From Sporolactobacillus shoreae (GTDB taxonomy: Bacteria; Bacillota; Bacilli; Bacillales; Sporolactobacillaceae): DNA of 64,000 bases. The translations under genes were made by a program, and so were the position numbers. The stretch spans positions 26,188 to 90,187 of the forward strand of contig NZ_SRJD01000015.1 of the NCBI RefSeq assembly GCF_004684935.1. Direction: 5' to 3'. Shown here in pieces: positions 46,582 through 54,984 of the stretch (positions are counted from its first letter, which is position 1; each line of letters begins with the position of its first letter). The notes under the pieces were generated by a model that had not been told where the DNA came from, searched no databases, and was given only the letters and a program-made list of their open reading frames with translations.

Positions 46582-46712
46582 TGAGTTGCTCCGAAATGCA
46601 TGGAGGTCGCTCCCAATTCATTAAAAGTTGCTCCTAACTTATAAAAAGTCACTCCTAATCGGTTAAAAGCCGCTCCTAACTTACAAAAAGTTGCTCCTAA
46701 TTCAGAAAAAGC
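46582..46712. repeat. 21-bp array C (six copies)
   Basis: Cores GCTCCGAA, GCTCCCAA, GCTCCTAA, ACTCCTAA, GCTCCTAA and GCTCCTAA start at 46588, 46609, 46630, 46651, 46672 and 46693, exactly 21 bp apart. Each unit fits GTYGCTCCTAA then six or seven variable bases and AAAA. Outside the core the copies differ. It sits 40 bp downstream of the suf terminator and about 160 bp upstream of yunD. The rest of 46482-46871 has only the terminator and a TTGACA (46788) / TACAAT (46813) pair with a long 19-base spacer. Confidence 0.92.
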
Positions 46713-46871
46713 TTTTTACTGGGCTGCTTAGATCGTTGATTGAGCAAGTTATTAATTGAGAGCACCTTTTCGTCTTTTTTCACATTCTTGACAGAACAGT
46801 CCTGGTAAGCGGTACAATATTAAATAAATGCGAAAGCGTTTTGCTTTTTGAACGAAATAGGAGGGTTAAGT

Positions 46872-48257
46872 TTGATTTCACTCCATTTTTTACATACGAA
46901 TGACGTGCACAGCCACTTTGATCACTGGGGAAGCCTTGTCAGTTATCTGAATCATGAAAGAAAGCGTCTCGGAAATGAGGGGGATCCATATCTGACACTC
47001 GATCTGGGCGACCATATGGATCGCGTGAATCCGATGACTGAAGGCTTGCTTGGCGAAGGTAATATACGGCTGTTGAATGATGCCAGCTATGATTACGTAA
47101 CGATCGGAAATAACGAGGGAATAACCTTTACAAAAGATAGATTGAACAGCGTTTATGAAAAAGGAAAATTTGGAGTAATTCTCGCCAACCTGTACGATGA
47201 GAATGGCGAACGTCCCTCCTGGTGCAAACCATATACGATTTGCGATATGAAGGGTGTTAAGGTCGCTCTGATCGGACTGACAGCAGCTTTTCCAAAATTC
47301 TATAGCCTGCTAGGATGGGACATCCACGACCCTCTTGAAGAACTGAAGCCCTTGGTGGAACAGCTTAAAAATAAGGCCGATCTGATTGTGTTGATGTCGC
47401 ACGTCGGCCTTCCATTCGACAAGCATGTTGCTGAAGAAGTGGACGGGATCGACGTGATTATCGGAGCGCATACCCATCATGTCCTGGAGCAGGGGCTGAC
47501 AATCGGCGAGACATTGATTGCCCAAGCTGGAAAATATGGCCGATATATCGGCCATATTGTCGTGGAATATGATGAAGCGGCCCGTAGAGTGGTCCACAAG
47601 GGCGCGGATCTTGTGACGCTGAGAGATCAGCCCGATCAGGAGGCAGCGGGTGAAGTTCGGGAGCTGACGGCGGAAGCTGTTGTAAAAATGCAGGATAGAG
47701 TGGCTTATCTGGATTATCCGATTGAAGTCAGCTGGTACAAAGAGACGGCCCTGCCGCTGATCACAGCGGATGCTCTAAGAAAATGGTGCCGCGCGGACAT
47801 TGGACTTGTCAACGCAGGTGTCATACTCGAAGGACTCCCGGCGGGCATTGTCACGCGATATGATGTACATCATATCTGTCCCCATCCGATTAATCCGTGC
47901 AAGGTTACGGTGACCGGCGAAGAAATTGTCCAAATCATTAATATCGGCCTGAAAAAAGAATTCCAGACCTATGAGCTCAAAGGGTTTGGCTTTCGCGGGA
48001 AAGTGCTCGGCAAACTGGTTTTCAGCCGTTTGACCTATGCCACGCATCAGGAAGGGGGCAGAACTGAAGCAAATGATGTCCGCGTTGAAGGCGTTCCGAT
48101 ACGAATGGATGGCCACTACAGTCTGGGCACCATTGATGTTTTCACGCTGGGAACCTTTCTACCGCCTGTTGTGAAGGCGAAGCAGCAGTTCTTTCTTCCC
48201 GAAACGCTTAGGGATCTGCTGGTCTGGCGACTTAAGAAACTGGATGTAAAGCTCTAA
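46872..48257 (+). CDS. yunD: Metallophosphoesterase / 5'-nucleotidase-like YunD
   Basis: A 461-aa member of the UshA/5'-nucleotidase superfamily without a signal peptide. Metal-binding motifs: HTNDVHSHFDHWG at the N-terminus, LDLGDHMDR near 55, IGNNEG near 80 (asparagine ligand), LIVLMSHVGLPFD near 175 and IGAHTHHVLEQG near 205. A C-terminal 5'-nucleotidase domain follows from about 275. TTG 46872 sits six bases after AGGAGGG. The natural substrate is unknown. yunC follows, and yunB and yunA are next, as in B. subtilis. Confidence 0.9.
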   Translation: MISLHFLHTNDVHSHFDHWGSLVSYLNHERKRLGNEGDPYLTLDLGDHMDRVNPMTEGLLGEGNIRLLNDASYDYVTIGNNEGITFTKDRLNSVYEKGKFGVILANLYDENGERPSWCKPYTICDMKGVKVALIGLTAAFPKFYSLLGWDIHDPLEELKPLVEQLKNKADLIVLMSHVGLPFDKHVAEEVDGIDVIIGAHTHHVLEQGLTIGETLIAQAGKYGRYIGHIVVEYDEAARRVVHKGADLVTLRDQPDQEAAGEVRELTAEAVVKMQDRVAYLDYPIEVSWYKETALPLITADALRKWCRADIGLVNAGVILEGLPAGIVTRYDVHHICPHPINPCKVTVTGEEIVQIINIGLKKEFQTYELKGFGFRGKVLGKLVFSRLTYATHQEGGRTEANDVRVEGVPIRMDGHYSLGTIDVFTLGTFLPPVVKAKQQFFLPETLRDLLVWRLKKLDVKL

Positions 48258-48319
48258 GGAGGCATTTGTCACCTTATGCCATTCTCTTCATAGGATAAGG
48301 GATAAAGGAGGCGGCAGCA

Positions 48320-48619
48320 TTGATTCATATGGAACCGATAGAGATCGGAGGTCACTTTTTTAAAGGAATCTCGGTGAAACTGCCAAAGACGACACTGTTG
48401 ACCATTTCAAATGAAAAAGGATATATCATGTGCGGAGCACTGGATGTAGGCCTACTGAACAGCAAACTGTCCGAAAGGAAGATCGTCGCCGGAAAAGCGG
48501 TGGGTGTGCGGACACTTGAGGAATTGCTGAATGCACCGCTCTCGGAAGTGACACTTGAAGCGGGAAACCTTGGCATTCTGGCAGGAATGTCCGGCCGCGA
48601 GGCGCTTCTTAAGATGTAA
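48320..48619 (+). CDS. yunC: DUF1805 protein YunC
   Basis: A 99-aa protein of the YunC/DUF1805 family. It contains GHFFKGISVKLPKTTLLTIS, GYIMCGALDVGLLNSKLSER and the conserved GKAVGVRTLEELLNAP. No signal peptide or membrane segment; probably a small cytoplasmic oligomer, function unknown. Start TTG 48320 lies seven bases after AAGGAGGC, and better than ATG 48329. It is linked to yunD (62 bp) and yunB. Confidence 0.9.
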   Translation: MIHMEPIEIGGHFFKGISVKLPKTTLLTISNEKGYIMCGALDVGLLNSKLSERKIVAGKAVGVRTLEELLNAPLSEVTLEAGNLGILAGMSGREALLKM

Positions 48620-48703
48620 CCTGCCCTCCTCTTTCAAAATCCGGCGAAAAAGACTTGTATCCCCCCTTACATCAGCATATAGATGATGTGAAGGGGGTTT
48701 GTC

Positions 48704-49522
48704 ATGTTTAAGCCCAGCAGACGATACAGACGAAGAACTATGCCGCTGAGACGTGTGTTTCTCCTGTCGCTTATCTTTTTTATCCTTTTTACATCTTTAG
48801 GCATGTGGACGGTCAATGAACAAATGAAGCCTGCGGTGATGGGAATTGCGGTGACGCAGGCTGAACAGCTTGGTAATTATGCGATTAATTACGGGATCGG
48901 AGAGAACGTCCTGTCCAACATATCCACAGCGAATGATCCGAATCAGCAGCCGGGAATCGATACAGGCAAACTAATTGTTACCCATCGCAATGCTCAGAAT
49001 GAAGTCAGCGATTATGACCTGAATCCCGCGGAAGCCAGCCGGATTAAAGGTATTATCTCAAACCGGATCCTTTGGTTTCTGAGGTCGGCTGAGAAGGGAA
49101 CTATTTCGATGACGAACGGACCCGGACCGGATCTTGAATATCAGGGAAGAGGGAAAAGTGAGGGAATTGTTGCTGATATTCCGCTGGGTCAGATCCTCAA
49201 TAATGCGCTGCTCAGCAATTACGGGCCGAGAGTGCCCGTCAGAATGGATGTTGTCAGCAATGTTCAGTCCGACATTCGATGGGATTATAAAAATATAGGC
49301 ATCAATAATATCATTTTTATGATTTATCTGGATGTTAATGTTAAAGTTGACATTATTGTTCCATTTGCCATCCAGACCAAGACTATAACGCAGCACATTC
49401 CGATCGGTTCAAAAGTGCTGCCTCAGGGCGTGCCGTACTATTACAGCTCAAATGGTGGTGGTGTTACACCTGCTTTGCCCATTCAGCCTCCGGGCGGAGG
49501 AGCGAAAAGCTCAGGTAACTGA
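48704..49522 (+). CDS. yunB: Sporulation protein YunB
   Basis: A 272-aa membrane-anchored protein. The basic N-terminus (FKPSRRYRRRTMPLRRVFLL) is followed by one transmembrane helix (about 20-42, LSLIFFILFTSLGMWTV). The outer domain contains VADIPLGQILNNALLSNYGP and the motif RVPVRMDVVSN, followed by NVKVDIIVPFAIQTKTITQ, matching B. subtilis YunB, a sigma-E/mother-cell gene needed for efficient sporulation. A Gly/Pro-rich tail (GGGVTPALPIQPPGGG) ends it. RBS GAAGGGGG is before ATG 48704. Dispersed repeat R2 follows at once. Confidence 0.92.
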   Translation: MFKPSRRYRRRTMPLRRVFLLSLIFFILFTSLGMWTVNEQMKPAVMGIAVTQAEQLGNYAINYGIGENVLSNISTANDPNQQPGIDTGKLIVTHRNAQNEVSDYDLNPAEASRIKGIISNRILWFLRSAEKGTISMTNGPGPDLEYQGRGKSEGIVADIPLGQILNNALLSNYGPRVPVRMDVVSNVQSDIRWDYKNIGINNIIFMIYLDVNVKVDIIVPFAIQTKTITQHIPIGSKVLPQGVPYYYSSNGGGVTPALPIQPPGGGAKSSGN

Positions 49523-49547
49523 AGCCTTTCTGAAAAGACAAGAAAGT

Positions 49548-49710
49548 AAAAATGATCGATGAACTCAATCTGCCGAATATACATTCGGACTCAGACGCGG
49601 AGGTGCGGATCGCCCACGGCAAGCGAGCAACCAAAGCGTCGCCGGAAGAAGGCAAAACAATGCGAATCACGGGTTTTTAGGACTGGGTGATTTTGCCCGG
49701 TTTTTCTTAC
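49548..49710 (+). repeat. Dispersed mosaic repeat, copy R2
   Basis: Nearly identical to R1 (21112-21274): same hairpin CCGAAT-ATAC-ATTCGG, same GC-rich middle and same end GGGT-GATTTT-GCCC-GGTTTTTCTT. One change in the terminal stem (GGGC to GGGT) keeps pairing as a G-U. It lies between yunB and the convergent yunA and may serve as the yunB terminator. Confidence 0.88.
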
Positions 49711-49722
49711 TGAAAAAAATTT

Positions 49723-50706
49723 TCATCGCTTTCTTTGCTTTTCCTGTCTTTCCCACGAACGTAGGGAAGGATAGGGGTCAATTGAATATTCGGTTATTCC
49801 ATTGTCGTGATAGAGCCCGTAATGAAGATGTGGAGGAAATTTTCCCATGGTTCCCTGCGGCCCATATCCTGTGCTGCCCACATAACCGATCGTCTGTCCG
49901 GGCTGTGTTACAGTTCCCTTGCGGATTCCTTTTGCGTAGCCATTCAGGTGTGCAAAGTAATGATAATTGCCCTGAAGGTCGCGTAGACCGATGCGCCATC
50001 CGCCGAATTTGTTCCAGCCCGTCATTTCAATCACACCATAGGCTGTCGCATGGACGGGTGTTCCATAATCCGCAAAGAGGTCGGTTCCTTCATGAATCCG
50101 CAGTCCGCCCCAACCGCGGCGTGCACCCCATGTCGGTTCATAGTCGTAGTTCGCTCCCAGAGGCAGCGGGAAATCATGCCCTGTAAGGCTGACTCTGTTG
50201 TATTTTTCAAAAACACGGGCAAAGTCTTCAATCAGCTCAACAGCTTTGCCCCTGTGAAAATAATTCCATATGGCGATTCTGTAATTCTGCTCCCCTGGTC
50301 CGTACGCCGCTATTTGATCGGCGAACGAGAGAATCCGGTCTTCCGGATCCCCAGGATCTGCCCTGCCGTCTCCATTCCCGTCTTTTCCCGATCCACCGAA
50401 AAAAGCGATGGTGACCGGGTCCCTGTCTTTAAGGTTCCGATTAAAAATGCCGACCCAGTCTCTGTCTGTATCCTTCAGGCTGATCAGAGTTTTTTCATCC
50501 GAAGCCCCTGCGATATTGCGCGCGTACTGGTCGCACCCGGCGATGACAGCCCATGGGACACCGGTCAGTGCGGCGGTTTTCAAATACAGAGCCTTGCGGT
50601 ATTTTGACGGATCATCCGGATCCCTTACATTTGCACAGACAAGGTTTGCTGAAATGATAAAAGTAAGAAAAAAACTTCCGACGAATACGTAACATAATTT
50701 TTTCAT
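49723..50706 (-). CDS. yunA: Secreted M23 peptidase (YunA-like)
   Basis: A 327-aa exported metallopeptidase. The N-terminus KKLCYVFVGSFFLTFIISAN is a signal peptide (possible cleavage near residue 25). The middle region (about 40-190) is helical, and the C-terminal LytM/M23 domain carries zinc ligands in GLRIHEGTDLFADYGTPVHA (His, Asp) and PPHLHYGLY (HxH). Such enzymes cut peptidoglycan cross-bridges or are inactive regulators; here the ligands are intact. In B. subtilis yunA is the neighbour of yunB. The gene is convergent with yunB across repeat R2. Confidence 0.88.
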   Translation of the reverse strand: MKKLCYVFVGSFFLTFIISANLVCANVRDPDDPSKYRKALYLKTAALTGVPWAVIAGCDQYARNIAGASDEKTLISLKDTDRDWVGIFNRNLKDRDPVTIAFFGGSGKDGNGDGRADPGDPEDRILSFADQIAAYGPGEQNYRIAIWNYFHRGKAVELIEDFARVFEKYNRVSLTGHDFPLPLGANYDYEPTWGARRGWGGLRIHEGTDLFADYGTPVHATAYGVIEMTGWNKFGGWRIGLRDLQGNYHYFAHLNGYAKGIRKGTVTQPGQTIGYVGSTGYGPQGTMGKFPPHLHYGLYHDNGITEYSIDPYPSLRSWERQEKQRKR

Positions 50707-50930
50707 GGATGATTTCCCTTCTGCACAGTGGTCGAAAACTGCTTGTTCTCTGGACTACGAATGTTGCGTGCCAAACAGGCTGTTTTTCGAATTTCTGCCG
50801 GATCTGTTATAATATTGATAAATATAGAATCCCGCAGGTGTCTGACACATGATCAGGACAAAAGGACAATCCCGATCCGCTGTTTTCGGGCGCGGGTAGT
50901 CCGGAAAATCAGAAAGAGGGGGAAGTACCA

Positions 50931-51221
50931 TTGGTTGAAACTACGGTTTCCATCGATCATCACCGATACGAACTTATTGAGGAAGTGCGAAACGGCTGGA
51001 ATGAAGAAGCCTTTATAAAAAGATACAGCGACATCCTGGATAAGTTTGACTATATCGTCGGAGACTGGGGCTACGATCAGCTCCGCCTCCGGGGCTTTTA
51101 TGAAGATAACAATCAAAAGTCGACTTATGACACAAAAATCAGCACACTGGTCGATTACCTGGTTGAATATTGCGGCTTCGGGTGCGCCTATTTTGTGCTG
51201 AAAAAGGGGTCGGCGAAATAG
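50931..51221 (+). CDS. yutD: YutD-like protein (DUF1027)
   Basis: A 96-aa small cytoplasmic protein of the YutD/DUF1027 family: YELIEEVRNGWNEEAFIKRY, DKFDYIVGDWGYDQLRLRGF, and CGFGCAYFVLKK near the C-terminus with two cysteines. Function unknown. TTG 50931 has GAGGGGGAA six bases upstream. yutC, which precedes yutD in B. subtilis, is absent here. It starts the yutD-yutE-yutF cluster. Confidence 0.88.
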   Translation: MVETTVSIDHHRYELIEEVRNGWNEEAFIKRYSDILDKFDYIVGDWGYDQLRLRGFYEDNNQKSTYDTKISTLVDYLVEYCGFGCAYFVLKKGSAK

Positions 51222-51363
51222 GAAGTATCAAGAAAACTCCAGATCCATTCCTGTTTTTCTGAAATAGTTTGTCATCTGACGCTGCCTGTTAGTCGATAGT
51301 GTGTACCAAAAAAACAGATTGATGAATTTCATGAACAGGAATTGATAAAAAGAGGGGACAGGC

Positions 51364-51813
51364 ATGTATTTTGTGGACCGCGGAAACATTCAGAGAATAC
51401 TCGAGTATTTCAACAGGCTTCTCGGTATTTTTACAGATGAAAGTTGGGAAGAACCGGTCAAAGAACTTGCGCTGGAACGTATCGCGCAGAACCTGATCGA
51501 ATCCATCATTGATGTGGGCAATCAGATGATCGACGGATTTATTATGCGCGATCCGGGCGGTTATGAGGATGTTATCGATATTCTCCAGGATGAATCGGTA
51601 CTCCCCACTGAGGAAGCCGCCTCGGTCAGGGAGGTGGTCGGCCTGCGTAAAATGCTTGTTCAAGATTACACCGCGGTTGACCACCGTCAACTGATTCGTA
51701 TTGTTGAAAAAAATGCTGGCGCTCTTAAACGTTTTCCGGAACGCATCACGGGCTATCTGGAGCAGGAACTGGGTCCCGTGTCGGCATTCACGCCGGATCA
51801 TAGGAAAGAATAA
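51364..51813 (+). CDS. yutE: HepT-like / DUF86 protein YutE
   Basis: A 149-aa all-helical protein of the DUF86 (HepT-like) superfamily. Visible: YFVDRGNIQRILEYFNRLLG, ALERIAQNLIESIIDVGNQM, IDGFIMRDPGGYEDVIDIL and VVGLRKMLVQDYTAVDHRQL. HepT toxins have an Rx4HxY RNase motif; here the same place reads RKMLVQDY, with Gln in place of His, so RNase activity is doubtful. No MntA-type antitoxin is next to it. ATG 51364 has AGAGGGG upstream. It is probably a housekeeping relative, as in B. subtilis; function unknown. Confidence 0.86.
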   Translation: MYFVDRGNIQRILEYFNRLLGIFTDESWEEPVKELALERIAQNLIESIIDVGNQMIDGFIMRDPGGYEDVIDILQDESVLPTEEAASVREVVGLRKMLVQDYTAVDHRQLIRIVEKNAGALKRFPERITGYLEQELGPVSAFTPDHRKE

Positions 51814-51844
51814 ACACCTTAGAAAATGAGTTGGAGGTTTATGA

Positions 51845-52612
51845 ATGGTTAAGTCTTACGATGCTTTTTTGCTCGATTTGGATGGAACAGTTTATCGCGG
51901 AAAGGAGAGCATTCCCGAAGCCGTAGAATTTGTTAAGACACTGAAAGAAAAAGGGCTGCGTTATTTGTTTGTTACGAATAACTCGACACGTACCAAGGAA
52001 ACGGTAGCAAAGCAGCTCAGCGGTTTCGGCATTCCATGCACAGCGAACGATGTACTGACGACAAGCATGGCGACCGCGAGTTACATAAAGGCTGAGAAAC
52101 AGGATGCCTCCGTCTATTATATTGGTGAAGAGGGCCTGCGGCAGGCCATGGAATTTGAAAATCTGACATATGAAGAGGATCATCCGGATTATGTCGCCTT
52201 TGGCATGGATCGGCAGATTACGTATGATAAATATGCGAAGGCGTGCCTCGCTGTACGAAACGGTGCAAAATTTGTTTCGACCAATCCGGATGTCGCGCTT
52301 CCGAATGAGCACGGCCTGGTACCGGGAAATGGTTCACTGACTTCAGTGATCAGTGTATCTACGGGAGTGGCACCGATCTTTATCGGAAAGCCGGAGCCAA
52401 TTATTATCGAACAGGCACTGGCGAAACTGGGCACGACAAAGGAACGGACGCTGATGATCGGGGATAATTACGATACGGATATTCTGGCTGGAATCCGTTC
52501 TGGTCTGGATTCACTGATCGTTCTGACAGGGGTAACTTCAGAACAGGCGCTGAAGACCAAACCGGTGCAGCCGACTTATGCCCTGCACTCACTGAGCGAG
52601 TGGCAGTTTTAA
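51845..52612 (+). CDS. yutF: HAD-family phosphatase (NagD/YutF type)
   Basis: A 255-aa HAD hydrolase of the NagD/p-nitrophenylphosphatase group. Motif I FLLDLDGTVYRG (nucleophile and acid-base Asp), motif II LFVTNNSTR (Thr/Ser), the lysine of motif III in IGKPEPIIIEQAL, and motif IV LMIGDNYDTDILAG. The capping domain of type C2 lies between. It removes phosphate from small metabolites, the exact one unknown. ATG 51845 has GGAGG upstream. It is followed by MITE M2 and a terminator. Confidence 0.92.
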   Translation: MVKSYDAFLLDLDGTVYRGKESIPEAVEFVKTLKEKGLRYLFVTNNSTRTKETVAKQLSGFGIPCTANDVLTTSMATASYIKAEKQDASVYYIGEEGLRQAMEFENLTYEEDHPDYVAFGMDRQITYDKYAKACLAVRNGAKFVSTNPDVALPNEHGLVPGNGSLTSVISVSTGVAPIFIGKPEPIIIEQALAKLGTTKERTLMIGDNYDTDILAGIRSGLDSLIVLTGVTSEQALKTKPVQPTYALHSLSEWQF

Positions 52613-52616
52613 AATC

Positions 52617-52697
52617 AGGCTAAGTTTAAATTTAATGTTGATTTTGCCCCTCCGTTGATTGGAGTGAAAAACAATAGACAGGTTTAACATAGCCTAA
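52617..52697. repeat. MITE-like element, copy M2 (about 80 bp)
   Basis: Ends AGGCTAAGTTTAAA and GGTTTAACATAGCCT; internal TGTTGATTTTGCCCCTCCG matches M3. It starts right after the yutF stop. Confidence 0.82.
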
Positions 52698-52720
52698 AAT
52701 TAAAAGTACTTCCATCTCTG

Positions 52721-52756
52721 TACCGTTCCTTTAAAAAAGGGACGGTATTTGTTTTG
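52721..52756 (+). terminator. Terminator of yutF, between two MITE copies
   Basis: TACCGTTCC-TTTAAAAAA-GGGACGGTA followed by TTTGTTTT. Confidence 0.82.
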
Positions 52757-52778
52757 TGTCGCATAGATTTAAAATAAA

Positions 52779-52857
52779 GGCTATGTTTAAATTCAATGTT
52801 GATTTTGCCCCTCCGTCGATTGGAGCGAAAAACAACAGACAATTTTAACAAAGCCAA
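52779..52857. repeat. MITE-like element, copy M3 (about 79 bp)
   Basis: Ends AGGCTATGTTTAAA and TTTTAACAAAGCC; the body differs from M2 at only a few positions. Same orientation as M2, 162 bp apart. Confidence 0.83.
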
Positions 52858-52883
52858 AATAAGCGGCACGGGGGCGGTTCATT

Positions 52884-53852
52884 ATGCCAAATGAAACGAA
52901 TTTTCAGGCGCTGGTCGATCATAATTATATTCTGGATGTGACGGAAACAGGGTCGCTCAAGCTGTTCTTCCAGCCCGTTGATCATTTTTACCATCGGAAT
53001 TTTGAGGTGCTCGCGCAGGTTGCAGACTTTCTAAGCCAAAATACAAACCTGCCTTTTTACCGGATGATTCAAACGAAAACAGGCCAATACACTCTTGAAG
53101 TGAACGGCATACCCTCCATATTAATGGCTTTTCCGGAAGAAAGAAATGCGCCGGCTGTCCCGATCGGAACCATGCTTGCGGGATTTCATCGCAGATCGCA
53201 GGGGGCGGATATCCGCTATTTCCCCGAATCCCCTTTTTACAGCCGTGCGAACGTTCTGTCCGGCCGTATTGACGCGCTTGAGGCGAAGTATAAAGAGTTA
53301 CAGAATAAAAAAGAACGGACCGCTTTTGAAAAAGGCTTTATCAGTAATTTCCTTTACTTTTCCGGCTGTGCGGAGAATGCCATTCAATACCTTGTGGACG
53401 TCTCAATAGACTATCCGAATCCAGAACCGATCGTGCTCAACCACTACCGTTTTTCCGGCGCGGATTCTCTGATTCCTGAGAATCCCGCATTATGGGTTGC
53501 TGATGACCGGTCCCGCGATCTGTCCGAGTGGCTGCGGCTTCTGGCATGGAATGGAGAGGCTCATGGAATAGATGCCGCAGCGGATGCGTTTCTGGACGAT
53601 TATGAAAATCAGTTTCCGTTAAGCAGTCAGGCTGCAGCCAACCTTTTCGGCAAACTGCTATTCCCGCTTTCCTATGTTGAATGCTGCGAACGCTATTTTT
53701 TTAGCACAGGACGGGAAGACCGGCACTTATTGAATGAATTGATGCGTCTGAATGAGGAACGGGCAGCGAATCATGAACACATACTATATTATTTATCGCG
53801 CCGTTTTCAGGAGATCAAAGTGCCAGAGTGGATTGTTTCCCCGCAAGCCTGA
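52884..53852 (+). CDS. yutH: Spore-coat-associated kinase-like protein YutH
   Basis: A 322-aa protein of the YutH/CotS-like group, which has a degenerate aminoglycoside-kinase fold. Features: QALVDHNYILDVTETGSLKL at the N-terminus, YTLEVNGIPSILMAFPEE near 75, FISNFLYFSGCAENAIQYLV near 150 and CCERYFFSTGREDRHLLN near 270. The clear HxDxxxxN catalytic loop of active kinases is missing, so enzymatic activity is doubtful. YutH is a spore-associated protein in B. subtilis. The gene is downstream of MITE M3, which lies in its promoter region. ATG 52884 has only a weak GGGGGCGG upstream. Confidence 0.85.
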   Translation: MPNETNFQALVDHNYILDVTETGSLKLFFQPVDHFYHRNFEVLAQVADFLSQNTNLPFYRMIQTKTGQYTLEVNGIPSILMAFPEERNAPAVPIGTMLAGFHRRSQGADIRYFPESPFYSRANVLSGRIDALEAKYKELQNKKERTAFEKGFISNFLYFSGCAENAIQYLVDVSIDYPNPEPIVLNHYRFSGADSLIPENPALWVADDRSRDLSEWLRLLAWNGEAHGIDAAADAFLDDYENQFPLSSQAAANLFGKLLFPLSYVECCERYFFSTGREDRHLLNELMRLNEERAANHEHILYYLSRRFQEIKVPEWIVSPQA

Positions 53853-53860
53853 CGAGGCAC

Positions 53861-53893
53861 ACAAAAAACCGCCTGATTCATCCTCAGGCGGTA
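53861..53893. terminator. Bidirectional terminator yutH / yutI
   Basis: ACCGCCTGA-TTCATCC-TCAGGCGGT, with TTTTTTG on the minus strand for yutI. Confidence 0.88.
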
Positions 53894-53938
53894 TCGGCTG
53901 CTTTTTAGTTCCTGCTGCTCCATTATATTGAATCGGGA

Positions 53939-54160
53939 TTAAAAGACCTGTTCCAGTTCTTTTATTCCGGGAACATTTTCGAGTAACGCGCGTTCAATAC
54001 CCGCTTTTAATGTAAGTGTTGAACTCGGGCAATTTTCACATGCGCCAAGAAGGCGGACACGGACAATGCCATCTTCTACATCCAGAAGTTCAACATCACC
54101 GCCGTCGCGCAACAAAAAAGGACGAAGCTTTTCAAGCACTTCTTCAACCTGATTGTACAT
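53939..54160 (-). CDS. yutI: NifU-like Fe-S carrier
   Basis: A 73-aa protein consisting only of the NifU C-terminal domain (Nfu type): [20 protein letters not shown], then the metal-binding [20 protein letters not shown] with the CxxC pair. It carries and delivers Fe-S clusters. ATG 54160 ([13 protein letters not shown]) has AAAGGAG upstream; ATG 54196 lies before that site. It is next to yuzD, as in B. subtilis, and complements the suf genes at 41-46 kb and the SufA/ErpA-type yutM at 56 kb. Confidence 0.93.
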   Translation of the reverse strand: MYNQVEEVLEKLRPFLLRDGGDVELLDVEDGIVRVRLLGACENCPSSTLTLKAGIERALLENVPGIKELEQVF

Positions 54161-54313
54161 CGGACACACTCCTTTCTCATCGCTTACAAGTGCCATTATA
54201 TCCTGTTTCAGAATTAAAATCTATTCTTATGATGCCTCAGTCCGGACCAGTGACGCGTTCCAAGCGGCATGTTATATTAATGGATAGAGATAACAACTTC
54301 TGAGGTGAATGCA

Positions 54314-54640
54314 TTGGAGTTAACCATTTACGGGGCTGAGGCTGTATGCGCCAGCTGCGCTCAGGCGCCCCCTTCAAAAGCGACGGCTGAATGGCTGGAG
54401 GCGGCTTTGTTCCGCAAATTCGGAAACCAGGTCTCCGTCCGTTATATTGATATTGATCAGCCTGAAACAGAAGCTGACCGATATTTCTGCGATAAGATCA
54501 AATCCGATGCGTATTTTTTCCCACTTCTTGTTTCAGAGGAAGAAGTATTGGGAGAAGGTTTTATTTCTCTAAAGCCAGTACTGCTCCATCTTAAAAAAAG
54601 CGGGTTGGCAATAAAAGAAGCGGGGGCTGGGGAACCGTAA
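54314..54640 (+). CDS. yuzD: YuzD-like thioredoxin-fold protein (DUF1462)
   Basis: A 108-aa protein of the YuzD family. It has CASCAQAPPSKATAEWLEAA with a CxxC motif near the N-terminus, VRYIDIDQPETEADR, and YFFPLLVSEEEVLGEGF with the cis-Pro-like region of a thioredoxin fold. Probably a small disulfide or persulfide protein; its position next to NifU-like yutI suggests a redox or Fe-S function. TTG 54314 is eight bases after TGAGG, and GTG 54305 is an alternative. Confidence 0.85.
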   Translation: MELTIYGAEAVCASCAQAPPSKATAEWLEAALFRKFGNQVSVRYIDIDQPETEADRYFCDKIKSDAYFFPLLVSEEEVLGEGFISLKPVLLHLKKSGLAIKEAGAGEP

Positions 54641-54734
54641 CCCTTGCAGAAATCAGGATTCCGTTCATGACTAAAGAGCGTGGGCATGCTACAATAAGAA
54701 ATCAAAAGCGGTTCTGCTGAAAGAAGGGAAAACC

Positions 54735-54965
54735 ATGCTTGATTTCCACCACAGCTGGCCTTATGAACGCGTTGCGAATGATATTTATTTTGAGGAATGT
54801 CCGTTCTGCCATGAGTCACCGGTTCTGATCCCGATCAGAAAAAAAGCGGTTGACGCGGCGTTCGAGGGTATCAAAACACATATTGTAATGCCATGCTGTC
54901 ACGAAAGTATTATCATTGAAAACATGGACAGCGATTATATTTGGGCAACGGATGCCCTGAGATAA
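54735..54965 (+). CDS. Unrecognised 76-residue cysteine protein
   Basis: A 76-aa soluble protein with a CPFC motif near residue 22 (ECPFCHESPVLIPIRKK) and a CC pair (MPCCHESIIIENM) near 53, so four cysteines that could bind zinc. The start MLDFHHSWPYERVANDIYFE is conspicuous. GAAGGGAAA lies before ATG 54735. It is 20 bp before dapF and may be co-transcribed with it. I do not recognise the family. A zinc-ribbon-like protein is a reasonable description but not proven. Confidence 0.75.
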   Translation: MLDFHHSWPYERVANDIYFEECPFCHESPVLIPIRKKAVDAAFEGIKTHIVMPCCHESIIIENMDSDYIWATDALR

Positions 54966-54984
54966 CATGACCGGGAAGTGAGAA

